Assembly (NCBI GenBank): GCA_046154585.1
Contig: JBJXDX010000103.1
Span: 62,001 to 126,000 of the forward strand
From: CADEFX01 sp046154585
GTDB taxonomy: Bacteria > Pseudomonadota > Alphaproteobacteria > Rhizobiales > Hyphomicrobiaceae
Length of the DNA: 64,000 nucleotides
Direction of reading: 5' to 3'
Part shown: positions 34,942-43,868 of the stretch, piece after piece
How the letters are laid out: each line of letters opens with the position of its first letter
Position numbering within the stretch: the stretch's first letter is position 1
Notes under the pieces: model-generated
What the model was told of the DNA's origin: nothing
The model's input: only the letters and a program-made list of their open reading frames with translations
Databases searched by the model: none
Made by a program: the position numbers and the translations under genes

Positions 34942-35041
34942 GCTAGCTGCCGCGTGGGACTCTAGGTCCCGGGTCGCGCGCGGGGGGGATCGACGCTGCG
35001 TACCTTGACTAGGTCTCGGCCCGCGCTCGCCCGGGATGACA
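34942..35041. repeat. Dispersed palindromic repeat type A, copy 4
   Basis: Begins gctagctgccgcgtgggactctaggtcccg and shares ggtcgcgcgcggg and tgcgtaccttg with copy 1; ends ctcgcccgggatgaca. It lies between the Grx-DinB and alpha/beta hydrolase genes, which are in the same direction. Confidence 0.8.
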
Positions 35042-35113
35042 TCCGAGGGGCATGTGAATGGCCGCTGCTCTTTTGCATGCCTCCGGCATGACGCGGTCAT
35101 GACAAAAAGGGCA

Positions 35114-35893
35114 TCAGCCGTCCCAGATCTGCTCGGGCATCGGCAGGCCTTGCCACATCTCGGGGCCAAGGGGCTGGTCTGGATCAATGCCGTACTTCTC
35201 CTTCAGCGCCCATTGAAGCTGGCGGGAGTGCTGGCCGGAATGCCAGGTCGTGCGCTCCAGGAACTCGTGAAGTGAGGTGTCGCCGTAGTAAACGTTGGCC
35301 TTGCTAGTCCAGTCGGTGCGGCTCTTGGCAGTGTCCCACCAGGCGGCGAAGCGGCGGCGCACGTCGGCGCCGTAGTCGAGAATGTCCTGGCGCGTAGAGC
35401 CGTCAGCCGGCAGGCGGCGGAAGGCATCCTCCTGCAGGCGGATGCCCTGCTCATGCTCGAGAAACGCATCGACGACATTGAAGAGATGCCACGTGAGTTG
35501 CGCGAGGGAGCGCGGACGGCCCGGGAGCTGGTCCGTCAAATTCTTCTCGGGGAACTGCGACAGATACCGGGCGGCTGCAGCGAGGATCAGATCGATCCGG
35601 CGCACGAGCTCAGGCTGCGGCAGATGCTTGACAGTGCCGAGATCAATGCCAGCAATACCCGCGACATCCTTGAGCGACTGGCCGTTCACCCACTGCTTGC
35701 CGCGCGAGACGACAGGCAATTGGCGCGTGCCCAGTGCCAGCAATTCCTCCAGTGCGCCATCGTCGCCGAGGACGTTGCGGGAGAGGAACGGGACCTTATG
35801 CTTGCCAAGGAACTCCTTAGTGCGCAAGCAAGAGGTTCAGCCAGGTTGCCAGAAGACCTTGATAGGCTCGGCTGATGTAGAGGCATCAGTCAT
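35114..35893 (-). CDS. Glutaredoxin-DinB fusion with in-frame TGA at the active-site Cys (probable selenoprotein)
   Basis: Read with TGA as Sec, the gene gives 259 aa from ATG 35891-35893; GAGGA lies 10 bases upstream. The start IKVFWQPG-U-TSCLRTKEFL places TGA (35837-35839, codon 19) at the first Cys of the glutaredoxin C-x-x-C, giving U-x-x-C with Cys22. The Grx fold continues with KVPFLSRNVLGDDGALEELL and the cis-Pro motif RQLPVVSRG (Pro60). Residues about 95-250 are a DinB/DUF664 four-helix bundle with metal-type His motifs (TWHLFNVVDAFLEH, TTWHSGQHSRQL). Downstream of TGA a 6-bp hairpin with an AGUU loop starts 16 bases after the codon and fits the bacterial SECIS spacing. Without read-through, translation would need the TTG at 35827 and would lose the redox motif. 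A nonsense mutation is the rival explanation. Confidence 0.72.
35799..35830 (-). other. SECIS-like hairpin after in-frame TGA
   Basis: On the minus strand, ctaagg and ccttgg pair (one G-U) around an apical agtt loop with G in the second position; 22 bases separate TGA from the loop. An alternative outer stem tgcttgc / gcaagca encloses it. Bacterial SECIS elements require a small loop with an early G at about 16-37 bases from UGA. Short hairpins also arise by chance. Confidence 0.5.
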
Positions 35894-35997
35894 TGTTTGT
35901 GTTTCCTCGTTTGAGCACTTCCCCATTAGCATCGTCAGCGTGCAGGATCAATGCTGGTGAAGCCGAAGGTCATCAACTCTCCTCGATCGAACAGGGT

Positions 35998-37644
35998 TCA
36001 TGGTCGGCTGATTACTTCGGCGACGCTGACCGCGCGATGCGTCGGCAGCGCGCGCCACGTGTCCTCTCCAGCTTGGCCGGTTTCGGGCAGGCCAGCCGCG
36101 CGCTGGAAGGCGATGACGGCCTGGTACGTGGCGTTGCCGAAGTCGCCGTCGATAACAAGCGCGGGATTGGGACCGGCCTGCTCGCGCCAGAAGTTCAGGC
36201 GCCGCTGCAGCTCTCTGACCGTGGAGCCGCGCGAGCCGAGAGCGAGAACCGGGAGCGCCGGCTCGACACCCGGCAGCCAATGGCGCACGTGCAGGTGGTT
36301 GTCATGATTGCGATAGGGCTGCACGGACGCAACGCCTGGATCATTGAATAGGATGAACTGCACGGCGAGCTTGCCGTTGGCGTGGATCAGATCGCACAGC
36401 TCCTGCGTCAAGGCGCGGGAATGGTTAGCGCTTTGGTAGGTGGTCGGTTCCTCCTGGCCGTTGTTCGTGATGGGACGGATATCGATGTCTATGCCCTTGC
36501 GGTGCGAGGCGTGGCCTGAGATCTGCCCACCTCCCTGCTTGCTGATGTCGCCGATGCCGATGCGGGGTGCATGCCCGCGAAGCTGCCAGATGCGGCCGAC
36601 CTCGCGCAGCGCATCGATGGTTTCGCGGATGCCGTACTTGCGGGCTGCCTCGCCGTAGCCGTAAAGCCCGTCCGACGCGCCGAGCACCACATCGACGGGC
36701 GGCAGAGCGGCGATGCGCATGCGCCACTTCTGCTCGTCGTTGAGAAGATAGTCGTCCGGAACATCGCACGGGCCGTGGGTGCCGGCAGCATCGTCCACCA
36801 AGTAGGCGCTTGCGGCGGATGGCCGAGCGGAGAACCAGCGGTTCCAGAAGCTCGTGCTTGCGATTGCAGGTGAAACGAATGTGATAAAGGCGTCGACAAG
36901 GACTTGCGCCTGGCGGTCCTTGTTATTCACGCCGAGCCGTGCATCCTCGGTGTTGTCGCCGAAGAATGGCTCGACGAGCGCCGAAGGATGTATCTGATTG
37001 ACGCTCTCGTGGCCCCGGTCGCCTGGATCGCGCGGCTTGAGGCCGCGGTTCTGCGAGCCGGTCCGGTTGTAAAGCGCAACCATCGCGTCCTGGAGCGCTT
37101 GAGCCCAAACCCGCGATCTGGCGTTGCCGTTCTTGTAAAGCGTTTCGGTGCCGCGCGCGGCTCCCTCATCGGCATTGAAGTGCAGCTCGAGCGTCGCTTG
37201 CGGTTTCCATCGCATCACTTCGCGATACGCGCCGGGGATGCCGATCTCGTCGCGGAAGAACAGCTTGCAGCGAATGCCGCGGCTCTGGGCGTAAGCCAGC
37301 ATGCGCTGCGCAAGATCGGAGTTCCAGGGATACTCGAACTTCATGTCGGCAGCGAACGGCGGGACCCTGCCGTCCACGCCGGGCGCGATCCGCGTGTGAC
37401 CGACGACGATGGCAAGGCCATTCGGTGTCTCGGACCTCTCGATCTGACGTGACGCGCTGCGGACGCCGCTCTTAGCCAGACGCTCGAGCTCCATCACCTC
37501 GGCGGCCAGCTCCTGGATATAGCGGAGCTGATCCACGCGCTCCTGAGCATCGCCACGCCGCCGATAGGTTCTCAGCGCCCTCTGCAGCTCGACGAGCAAA
37601 CCGTCGATGTCTATACGAACCTGCCTTGCGTCCACATCAGTCAC
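35998..37644 (-). CDS. Three-domain peptidoglycan hydrolase: amidase_3-like, MepA-type M74 endopeptidase, PG-binding
   Basis: 548 aa from GTG 37644; GGGAGG lies 6 bases upstream. Residues about 1-60 are helical. Residues about 76-260 resemble an N-acetylmuramoyl-L-alanine amidase (IVVGHTRIAPGV with His82, Glu near 104, TLELHFNADEG with His155, LVEPFFGDN with Glu225). Residues about 300-460 match penicillin-insensitive murein endopeptidase: GHASHRKGIDIDI (His378, His381, Asp386) and NHDNHLHVR (His447-452), the zinc ligands. Residues about 465-535 are a PG_binding_1 repeat (GSRGSTVRELQRRLNFW, DGDFGNATYQAVIAFQ). No signal peptide is seen, so export may need another route, as with endolysin-like enzymes. 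Downstream gene is the Grx-DinB gene. Confidence 0.8.
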   Translation of the reverse strand: MTDVDARQVRIDIDGLLVELQRALRTYRRRGDAQERVDQLRYIQELAAEVMELERLAKSGVRSASRQIERSETPNGLAIVVGHTRIAPGVDGRVPPFAADMKFEYPWNSDLAQRMLAYAQSRGIRCKLFFRDEIGIPGAYREVMRWKPQATLELHFNADEGAARGTETLYKNGNARSRVWAQALQDAMVALYNRTGSQNRGLKPRDPGDRGHESVNQIHPSALVEPFFGDNTEDARLGVNNKDRQAQVLVDAFITFVSPAIASTSFWNRWFSARPSAASAYLVDDAAGTHGPCDVPDDYLLNDEQKWRMRIAALPPVDVVLGASDGLYGYGEAARKYGIRETIDALREVGRIWQLRGHAPRIGIGDISKQGGGQISGHASHRKGIDIDIRPITNNGQEEPTTYQSANHSRALTQELCDLIHANGKLAVQFILFNDPGVASVQPYRNHDNHLHVRHWLPGVEPALPVLALGSRGSTVRELQRRLNFWREQAGPNPALVIDGDFGNATYQAVIAFQRAAGLPETGQAGEDTWRALPTHRAVSVAEVISRP

Positions 37645-37916
37645 TTTGGCCCTCCCATGACACGACCTGCGATACACCCGGGCGGAGCAAAAGCAGCCAC
37701 CCGACAGATGCATCAGAGCGCAGACCGCATCATTCGATCGTCAATGGAACTCGCGGCTCGGCGAAGCGCGTGCGGCGCATCGCAAGGCGCGCGCTTAGGA
37801 AAGTTCTAGTGGACCAACCAATTTCGAGCCCACTGTTGCCTCTCGATCATAGGCAAATTTTAAGCGGCGCAGACATAGTGTCAGGCGACCTCTCAATTTC
37901 CCGAACCGGGTGGATC

Positions 37917-38489
37917 ATGCGCAAAATCAACCTGCTCCTTGCAGTCGCAACCGTGTGCAATGCGTTCATCGCGCTCCCCAACACCGCAGCCGCGCAAGGC
38001 TTGGGCTTCCTCTCGTTCCTGTGGGACGAAGGCGCCGCGCGCGAGGTCGTGTCCTTCAATCCACGGCACGAGCCGGGCCAGATCATTGTGAGCTTCGGTG
38101 ACCGGCGGCTCTATTGGGTGTACCGTCGTGGAGAGGCTATCAGCTATCCGATAGCAATCCCGCGCGAGAACAGCCGCTGGGCGGGCGCGACAAGAGTCTC
38201 GGACAAGCGAGTCAATCCGTCGTGGACGCCGACGGCCGAGATGCGGCGTGAGAACCCACGCCTGCCGATCCACATGCCGGGTGGCCATCCGCAGAATCCG
38301 CTCGGCGTCAGAGCCCTCTATCTCGGCTCGAGCATGTATCGCATTCACGGAACCGACGCGCCCTGGACCATCGGCACGGCGGCATCCAAGGGTTGCATCC
38401 GCATGTATAATCGCGACGTGCTCGACCTCTACCCGCGCGTGCCGGTCGGGACGCGGGTGGTGGTGACCTGGAACCGCTACCGGGCTTAG
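37917..38489 (+). CDS. L,D-transpeptidase (YkuD domain)
   Basis: 190 aa from ATG 37917 (GGTGG nearby). Signal peptide about residues 1-26 (cut after AAA). The YkuD catalytic motif YRIHGTDAPWTIGTAASKGC (His144, Cys160) followed by IRM is intact. It would form 3-3 cross-links or attach proteins to peptidoglycan in the periplasm. Length is typical of short rhizobial L,D-transpeptidases. An upstream frame extension has no coding character. Divergent from the peptidoglycan hydrolase gene (272 bases apart), its stop overlaps the convergent GH17-GT2 stop by 4 bases. Confidence 0.92.
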   Translation: MRKINLLLAVATVCNAFIALPNTAAAQGLGFLSFLWDEGAAREVVSFNPRHEPGQIIVSFGDRRLYWVYRRGEAISYPIAIPRENSRWAGATRVSDKRVNPSWTPTAEMRRENPRLPIHMPGGHPQNPLGVRALYLGSSMYRIHGTDAPWTIGTAASKGCIRMYNRDVLDLYPRVPVGTRVVVTWNRYRA

Positions 38490-41149
38490 CCGGACACTTC
38501 AAGACGCTGGCCGGTTGTCTCCCGTCGCACAGTTGGCAGCATCGAAGGCGCGGCCCGGCCAGGGACGAGCGTGACGAGACGTTCGCGCAGGCTCATCCAG
38601 AATGCGAAGTCGTTGATGCGCGATCCTTCGAGCGTCGCCAGAACGACGGCGGAGAGGAACGGCAGCGACTGGACGAGGAGAACGGCCGCAAACAAATTGA
38701 CCTCGCGCACGCGCTCCCAGTTGGTCCAGTAGACGAGCACCGCGCTCGTCAGCAGCAGCGTGCCGATGACGCCTTCCCAGAAGGCGGGAAAGTCGCTCGT
38801 GCGCCGGGCCGCGCCGCCCTTGGCGGTGACGACGAAGGTGAGCTTGTCCGTCAGCATGCCCGAGCTGACGGCGCGAGCGATGGTCCATTGCAGCGACATG
38901 GCGGCAACGAGCGCGCCGAGCATGGCACCGACGGCGGCGCGCACGCGCAGGCGGTAGAGGGCCACGAAATGCACCAGCGATACGATGAAGGCGCCGAGGA
39001 TCGGTGCCGTCAGCACGGCGTCGGGCACGACGGTGCCGGCAAAGGCCACGAACGGGACCAGGGCGAGATTAAGAAGCGCGACGACGACACCGACGGTCTC
39101 GGCGCCGAGCCACGTGAACCAGCCCAGGGCGAAATTCTGCTTTTGCGGCATCCGCAGACGGCTGGCGCCGGGCAGGAAGCTCTGCCAGTGCTTCTTGACG
39201 ATCTGCACGCCGCCGGAAGCCCAGCGGTGGTGTTGCCGCTTATAGAAGGCAAACGTATCAGGCAGCAGGCCGTGCCCATAGCGGCGGTCAGTGTAATGGG
39301 AGGACCAGCCGCGCTCGAGGATGGTGAGACCGAGATCCGTGTCCTCGCAGATCGTATCGCTCGACCAACCGCCGGCGTCGTCCAGGGCGGCGCGGCGGAT
39401 GAGGCACATGGTGCCGTGCGTGACGATGGCGTCGCTCTCGTTCCGCTGCACCATGCCGATATCGAAGAAGCCCGCGTACTCGCTGTTGAGCATGCGGTGC
39501 ATGACGCTGCGGCTGCCATCGCGGTGATCCTGCGGCGCCTGCACGATGCCGACCTTCGGATCGTCGAATGCGGGCATAAGGTCCTTGAGCCAATCGGACT
39601 GGACAACGTAGTCGGCATCGAGGATGCCGATCACTTCGGCGTCGGCGGCGGTATGATCGAGCGCCAGGCGCAACGCTCCGGCCTTGAACCCCGCAAGCTG
39701 GTCCTCGCGCACGAACTTGAAGCGCTGGCCCAGGGCACGGCAGTGCGCCTCAACAGGGCCCCAGAGCGCCGGATCAGGCGTGTTGTTGATGACGACGATA
39801 CATTCGAAGTTGTCGTAGTCGAGCCGAGCGACGGAATCGAGCGTCGCATTCAGCATGTCCGGCGGCTCCCGGTAGGCCGGGATGTGGATCGAGACCTTCG
39901 GCCGGTGGATCGCCCCCGCGGCCGGCTCAAGCGACGGCTTGCCGAGCAGCCGCAACGGCTTTCGCCCGAACGCAATCGCCGAAATCTCGTCGATGCGGGC
40001 TAATGCGATGATGATCAGCGGGACGGACAGCAAGGTGCCGAAGCCGAAGGCGAAGGCCGCGCCGGTGACGAAGTAGTGGCCAGTCCAGAAGCCGTAAGCG
40101 TACGCCGCCCATCCACCCGCGACATGAGCAGCCGACGCCAGGAGCATGCCTTGGCTGAACGTCATGCCGGCGACGAACAGCGCTGGAATCGACAGGATGA
40201 GGCCGACCAGAACAGCAACGCCGGCGAGGCGCCAGTGGTTGGGATCGGCGATGGGTCCGGTCCATTCGAACTTGGGCCGGCGCGACGTGTCGTACATGCC
40301 CCAATAGGGACCGACGCCACCCTCGAACGTCTTCCATGGCTGATCGTAGGCTTCGATGATGTTGTAATCGATGCCCAGCGCCTGCGCGGTCGTCAGGAAC
40401 TGCCGCAGGACGCTCGCCTGGATTAGCGGGCCGGGGTTGGCGTTGCGACGGTTGTGACCCTGGCTCGGCCAGCCGAACTCGGCGATGACGATCTTCTTGT
40501 TGGGATAGGCTGCCTTGAGCTTGTCGTAGATGCGCAACGTCTGGGCGACGGCATCCTTGTCGGAGATGCCTTCCCAGTAGGGCAGGACGTGCGCGGCGAT
40601 GAAATCGACCGCTGCGACGAGTTCGGGATACTCCAGCCAAACATTCCAAATTTCGCCCGTGCTGACGGGCGCCCCGACGGAGCGCTTCACGCGCTGGATC
40701 TTCCTGATGAGCTCGGGGACGGTCTGATCGGCACGGTAGATGGTCTCGTTGCCGACGATGACGCTCTTGACGTTGCGGTTGGCACGCGTGAGGTCGATGA
40801 CGGAACGCAGCTCGCGTTCGTTGCGGGCATCATCGCGATCGATCCAGGCCCCGACCGAGACCTTGAGCCCGAATTCCTTCGCCACCTCGGGGATGATCTC
40901 AGAGCCGCCGGTCGACGAGTACGTGCGGACGGCGCGCGTCGACCGCGCGATGGCACCGAGGTCCGCGCGCACCTGTGCCGCCGTCGTCCGGGTGCCGCTG
41001 TCAGGGTGCGCCGAACCGTCGAACGGCGTGTAAGACACGCTCGTCAGCGGCCGGGAGAAATCGGGGGCAGAGACCTCGGTTTTGGTGAAATGCCATAGCC
41101 CGACGTGGGCGCAGGTAACCATCGCGCAAACAGCAGCGGCAATGCGCAT
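38486..41149 (-). CDS. GH17-GT2 fusion, beta-glucan synthase (NdvC-like)
   Basis: 887 aa from ATG 41149 (AGGA 7 bases upstream). The N-terminal periplasmic part (about 30-310) is a GH17 domain: VGNETIYRAD with acid/base Glu135 and VIAEFGWPSQ with nucleophile Glu224. Three helices (about 315-385) lead to a GT2 domain: PAYREPPDMLNATLDSV, GILDADYVVQ, CEDTDLGL and QHHRW near residue 635 give the D, DxD, ED and QxxRW motifs of processive synthases. The C-terminal part has about six helices. This matches NdvC-type proteins that make beta-1,3/1,6-linked cyclic glucans in Bradyrhizobium; linkage is inferred. Divergent from a membrane GH17 gene. Confidence 0.85.
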   Translation of the reverse strand: MRIAAAVCAMVTCAHVGLWHFTKTEVSAPDFSRPLTSVSYTPFDGSAHPDSGTRTTAAQVRADLGAIARSTRAVRTYSSTGGSEIIPEVAKEFGLKVSVGAWIDRDDARNERELRSVIDLTRANRNVKSVIVGNETIYRADQTVPELIRKIQRVKRSVGAPVSTGEIWNVWLEYPELVAAVDFIAAHVLPYWEGISDKDAVAQTLRIYDKLKAAYPNKKIVIAEFGWPSQGHNRRNANPGPLIQASVLRQFLTTAQALGIDYNIIEAYDQPWKTFEGGVGPYWGMYDTSRRPKFEWTGPIADPNHWRLAGVAVLVGLILSIPALFVAGMTFSQGMLLASAAHVAGGWAAYAYGFWTGHYFVTGAAFAFGFGTLLSVPLIIIALARIDEISAIAFGRKPLRLLGKPSLEPAAGAIHRPKVSIHIPAYREPPDMLNATLDSVARLDYDNFECIVVINNTPDPALWGPVEAHCRALGQRFKFVREDQLAGFKAGALRLALDHTAADAEVIGILDADYVVQSDWLKDLMPAFDDPKVGIVQAPQDHRDGSRSVMHRMLNSEYAGFFDIGMVQRNESDAIVTHGTMCLIRRAALDDAGGWSSDTICEDTDLGLTILERGWSSHYTDRRYGHGLLPDTFAFYKRQHHRWASGGVQIVKKHWQSFLPGASRLRMPQKQNFALGWFTWLGAETVGVVVALLNLALVPFVAFAGTVVPDAVLTAPILGAFIVSLVHFVALYRLRVRAAVGAMLGALVAAMSLQWTIARAVSSGMLTDKLTFVVTAKGGAARRTSDFPAFWEGVIGTLLLTSAVLVYWTNWERVREVNLFAAVLLVQSLPFLSAVVLATLEGSRINDFAFWMSLRERLVTLVPGRAAPSMLPTVRRETTGQRLEVSG

Positions 41150-41398
41150 CGCTTCATCCTGGTGGCGAAAGCTGCACAAACACGTGGATACGCGTCAGCC
41201 TGCTTGGTCGTTTCGCCCCAGACATATCGGTGCCGATCCTTTTCGGAGTTGCCTTCGGGCAGCGGGGCATTTTGAGTGTCCGCGGACTGGCCGAAGGAGT
41301 GGCATCATCGATGTGCGCTTATCGGTTAGCCTAGCTGAACGACACCTGAACATGCTCAGTCGAACAGCACGACTCGGACAACAAGCGTGGGGAGCTTC

Positions 41399-43042
41399 GT
41401 GGCCAGAACTCTTGGCTTATTTGTGGTCGTCGCCGCACTCGTCGTCGCGTCGTGGTGGTGGCGTGGCGCGCCGGTAACCATGCCTCCGTCGCCTTTGTCA
41501 GCGGGAGAAAAACTTCCTTGCGTTTCGTACGCTCCGTTTCGCGGCCAGCAGACCCCGCTCGATCCCACGACGCGAATCGATGCGGCGCAGATCGACGAGG
41601 ATCTGGCGCTGCTCGCCAAGCTCACGACCTGCATCCGGATCTATTCGGTCGACCTTGGCCTAGACCAGGTGCCGCAGATCGCCGAGCGGCACGGCCTGAA
41701 GGTGCTCCTCGGCATCTGGGTGTCGGGACGGCGCGACAAGACGCAATGGCAGATCGAGACCGGCGTCGCGCTCGCCAATCGATTTCCGAAGACCATCCAG
41801 TCCCTCATCGTCGGTAACGAGGTACTGCTGCGCGGCGAAGTCGCGGCGGCGTCGCTGGCCGACAACATCCGGCAGGTGAAGGCCCAAGTACGCCAGCCGG
41901 TGACCTACGCCGACGTGTGGGAGTTCTGGATGCGCAACTCAGAACTGGCTGAAGTTGTTGATTTTATTACGATTCACATCCTCCCCTACTGGGAGGATCA
42001 CCCCATCGCAGCGGAGCGGGCGGCCGACCATGTCGTCTCGATCCGGGGTGTGGTGGCGGCAGCGTTTCCGGGCCGGGAGATCCTGATCGGCGAGGCCGGA
42101 TGGCCGAGTGCCGGACGCATGCGGGAAGCCGCGCGCGCTTCGCCGGTGAGCCAGGCGCGGGCGGTGCATGATCTGTTGGCGCGGGCAAAGGCCGAGAATT
42201 TCCGCGTCAATGTCATCGAGGCGTTCGACCAGCCGTGGAAACGCCTGCAGGAGGGGACGGTCGGCGGCCATTGGGGGATCATCGACGCGGCGCGGCGCAT
42301 CAAGTTCGCGTGGGGCGAGCCTGTGTCCAACCATCCTCACTGGCCCTGGCAAGCCGCGGGCGGCGTGGTGTTCGCCGCATTGGTATTCGCGGCGGCGATG
42401 GCCGCGCGGCGCCAGGGGCAAGCACCGGAGCCGAACAGTCAGGCGTGGATCGCCGTGGCCGCGATTGCCACGGTTTCGGGGATGACGATTGGCTGGATCG
42501 TGGAAGGCGTGCTGCTGGAGAGCCTGGGATTTAGCGGCTGGCTGAATGGAGCGATGCGGTTAGGCGTAGCGCTAGCGGTGCCGCTGGCGGGGGCTGTTGC
42601 GATCTTTGCGCATGTCAGACCAGCGACATTTGCATGCGTGCTGCGCCCAGCCGCAACCGCACGTACAACGGACGATTCGCTGGCGCTCATCCTTGGCGTT
42701 CTGCTGGTCGTGACCAGTGTGCTGGCAGTCCAGACCGCGCTCAGCCTGGCGTTCAACCCGCGCTATCTCGATTTCCCGTACGCGGCGCAGACCGGGACCG
42801 TGCTGCCGTTTCTGCTGCTGTCGTTCCTGCGCTCTGACGCGTCAGGTGCACGAGCCACGGCGGAGACGACGGCCGCGGCGGTGCTGGTGCCGAGCGCGAT
42901 CTTCGTGTGTGTCAACGAGGGGCTGGCCAACTGGCAGTCCGTCTGGCTGTGCGCAGCGCTCCTTGCGCTTGCAATCATTCTGGCTCGGGTGCGGGCCGCG
43001 CCAGACAGAGACACAGAAGCGCGACGGCAAGTGCCGACATAG
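41399..43042 (+). CDS. Membrane GH17 glucanosyltransferase/hydrolase-like protein
   Basis: 547 aa from GTG 41399; GGGGAG lies 4 bases upstream (a GTG at 41387 is possible). A TM helix near residues 5-23 leads to a GH17 domain (about 40-315): LIVGNEVLLRG with Glu141 and ILIGEAGWPSAG with Glu232. About seven helices follow (about 325-540). It resembles the N-terminal half of the divergent GH17-GT2 protein, so it may trim, branch or cyclise the same beta-glucan on the periplasmic side. Control region is shared with that gene (249 bases between starts). Its 3' end overlaps the convergent small membrane gene by 68 bases. Confidence 0.8.
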   Translation: MARTLGLFVVVAALVVASWWWRGAPVTMPPSPLSAGEKLPCVSYAPFRGQQTPLDPTTRIDAAQIDEDLALLAKLTTCIRIYSVDLGLDQVPQIAERHGLKVLLGIWVSGRRDKTQWQIETGVALANRFPKTIQSLIVGNEVLLRGEVAAASLADNIRQVKAQVRQPVTYADVWEFWMRNSELAEVVDFITIHILPYWEDHPIAAERAADHVVSIRGVVAAAFPGREILIGEAGWPSAGRMREAARASPVSQARAVHDLLARAKAENFRVNVIEAFDQPWKRLQEGTVGGHWGIIDAARRIKFAWGEPVSNHPHWPWQAAGGVVFAALVFAAAMAARRQGQAPEPNSQAWIAVAAIATVSGMTIGWIVEGVLLESLGFSGWLNGAMRLGVALAVPLAGAVAIFAHVRPATFACVLRPAATARTTDDSLALILGVLLVVTSVLAVQTALSLAFNPRYLDFPYAAQTGTVLPFLLLSFLRSDASGARATAETTAAAVLVPSAIFVCVNEGLANWQSVWLCAALLALAIILARVRAAPDRDTEARRQVPT

Positions 43043-43355
43043 GCGTGTTGTAGATGACGAGCCCGTAGGCGGCCGTGATCAGGCCGGCCGCGCACAACGT
43101 CACCGACGGCCGCACCAGGTTGAGCACGGCCACGATCAGTGCCGCGATGCCGAAGATAGGTGGATTGTGCAGGACGAGCGCGATCTCGCGGCTGGCGCAG
43201 AGCCAGCCCTGCGGGTCGGCATCGCAAGCCAGCGCCACGGGCGTGTTCTCCATGGCGAAGTAGCGCACGACCATCGCGTGACACAGGGCGGCCAGCGTCA
43301 GTGCCGCCAGCAAGGCGGCTTGGCGCAGCGTCGGCCGAAAGAGCGGGCGAGTCAT
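42975..43355 (-). CDS. Small four-helix hypothetical membrane protein
   Basis: 126 aa from ATG 43355; GTG 43364 is another possible start. Helices at about 10-30, 50-75 and 80-105 are visible (QAALLAALTLAALCHAMVV, PPIFGIAALIVAVLNLV, SALAVALLCLCLA). No family recognised. It overlaps the 3' end of the GH17 gene on the other strand by 68 bases, which is unusual for two real genes, and lies 48 bases after ptsN in the opposite sense of reading. Reality as a gene is supported by the consistent hydrophobic pattern only. Confidence 0.5.
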   Translation of the reverse strand: MTRPLFRPTLRQAALLAALTLAALCHAMVVRYFAMENTPVALACDADPQGWLCASREIALVLHNPPIFGIAALIVAVLNLVRPSVTLCAAGLITAAYGLVIYNTPMSALAVALLCLCLARPAPEPE

Positions 43356-43411
43356 GAGGGACACCGTAGCGAAGGCCTCGGCTGCAGTCGATGCGTGACG
43401 CGGGATCGGCT

Positions 43412-43861
43412 CTAGCGATCGTCTGCGGCGAGTGCGTCGAGGACGGCGCGCGCGTTGGCGGCCTGGCGGACGTGTTCCAGGTGGCGGGGGTCGCGAAAGG
43501 CCTTGGCCACGGATGCCAACGCCGATTGCGCAAGTTTCGGCATGTTGGGAAGAACGAGCAGGACGACGAGATCCACGCCCTGACCGTCGACGGCGTCAAA
43601 GTCGATTGGTCGCTGCAAGCGGACGAACAGCGCGGTCGGCCGGGCGACCTCGGCGAGACGCACGTGCGGAATGGCGAGGCCGTTGCCGACACCTGTCGAG
43701 CCCAGATCCTCCCGCTTCACCAGTTCAGCCAGGATACGTTCGGCGGGCACGGGCGTGCCGGCTTCCGCGCGGCGAGCAAGCTCGCGTAACAGCGTGGGCT
43801 TATCGGTGGCTGGTACGTCGAGAAAAATCCCTTTCGGGGACAGCAGCTCTTGAATGTCCAT
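43412..43861 (-). CDS. ptsN: PTS IIA-Ntr-like protein
   Basis: 149 aa. The EIIA-Ntr/fructose fold is visible, with phosphorylatable His66 in GVGNGLAIPHVRL and a helix LLRELARRAEAGTPVPAERI. It starts 7 bases after the kdpE stop, so it is the last gene of the kdp operon. EIIA-Ntr of enteric bacteria and rhizobia binds the KdpD sensor kinase and sets potassium uptake, so the location makes functional sense. Other copies of ptsN in the genome would be expected with rpoN; this one may be dedicated to KdpDE. Confidence 0.85.
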   Translation of the reverse strand: MDIQELLSPKGIFLDVPATDKPTLLRELARRAEAGTPVPAERILAELVKREDLGSTGVGNGLAIPHVRLAEVARPTALFVRLQRPIDFDAVDGQGVDLVVLLVLPNMPKLAQSALASVAKAFRDPRHLEHVRQAANARAVLDALAADDR

Positions 43862-43868
43862 TGCCGTC

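Noticed and set aside
35837..35839. In-frame TGA as a plain nonsense mutation
   Set aside because: Not excluded, but ranked second: coding character is intact on both sides, the codon falls exactly on the redox Cys, and a SECIS-like hairpin follows at the right distance.
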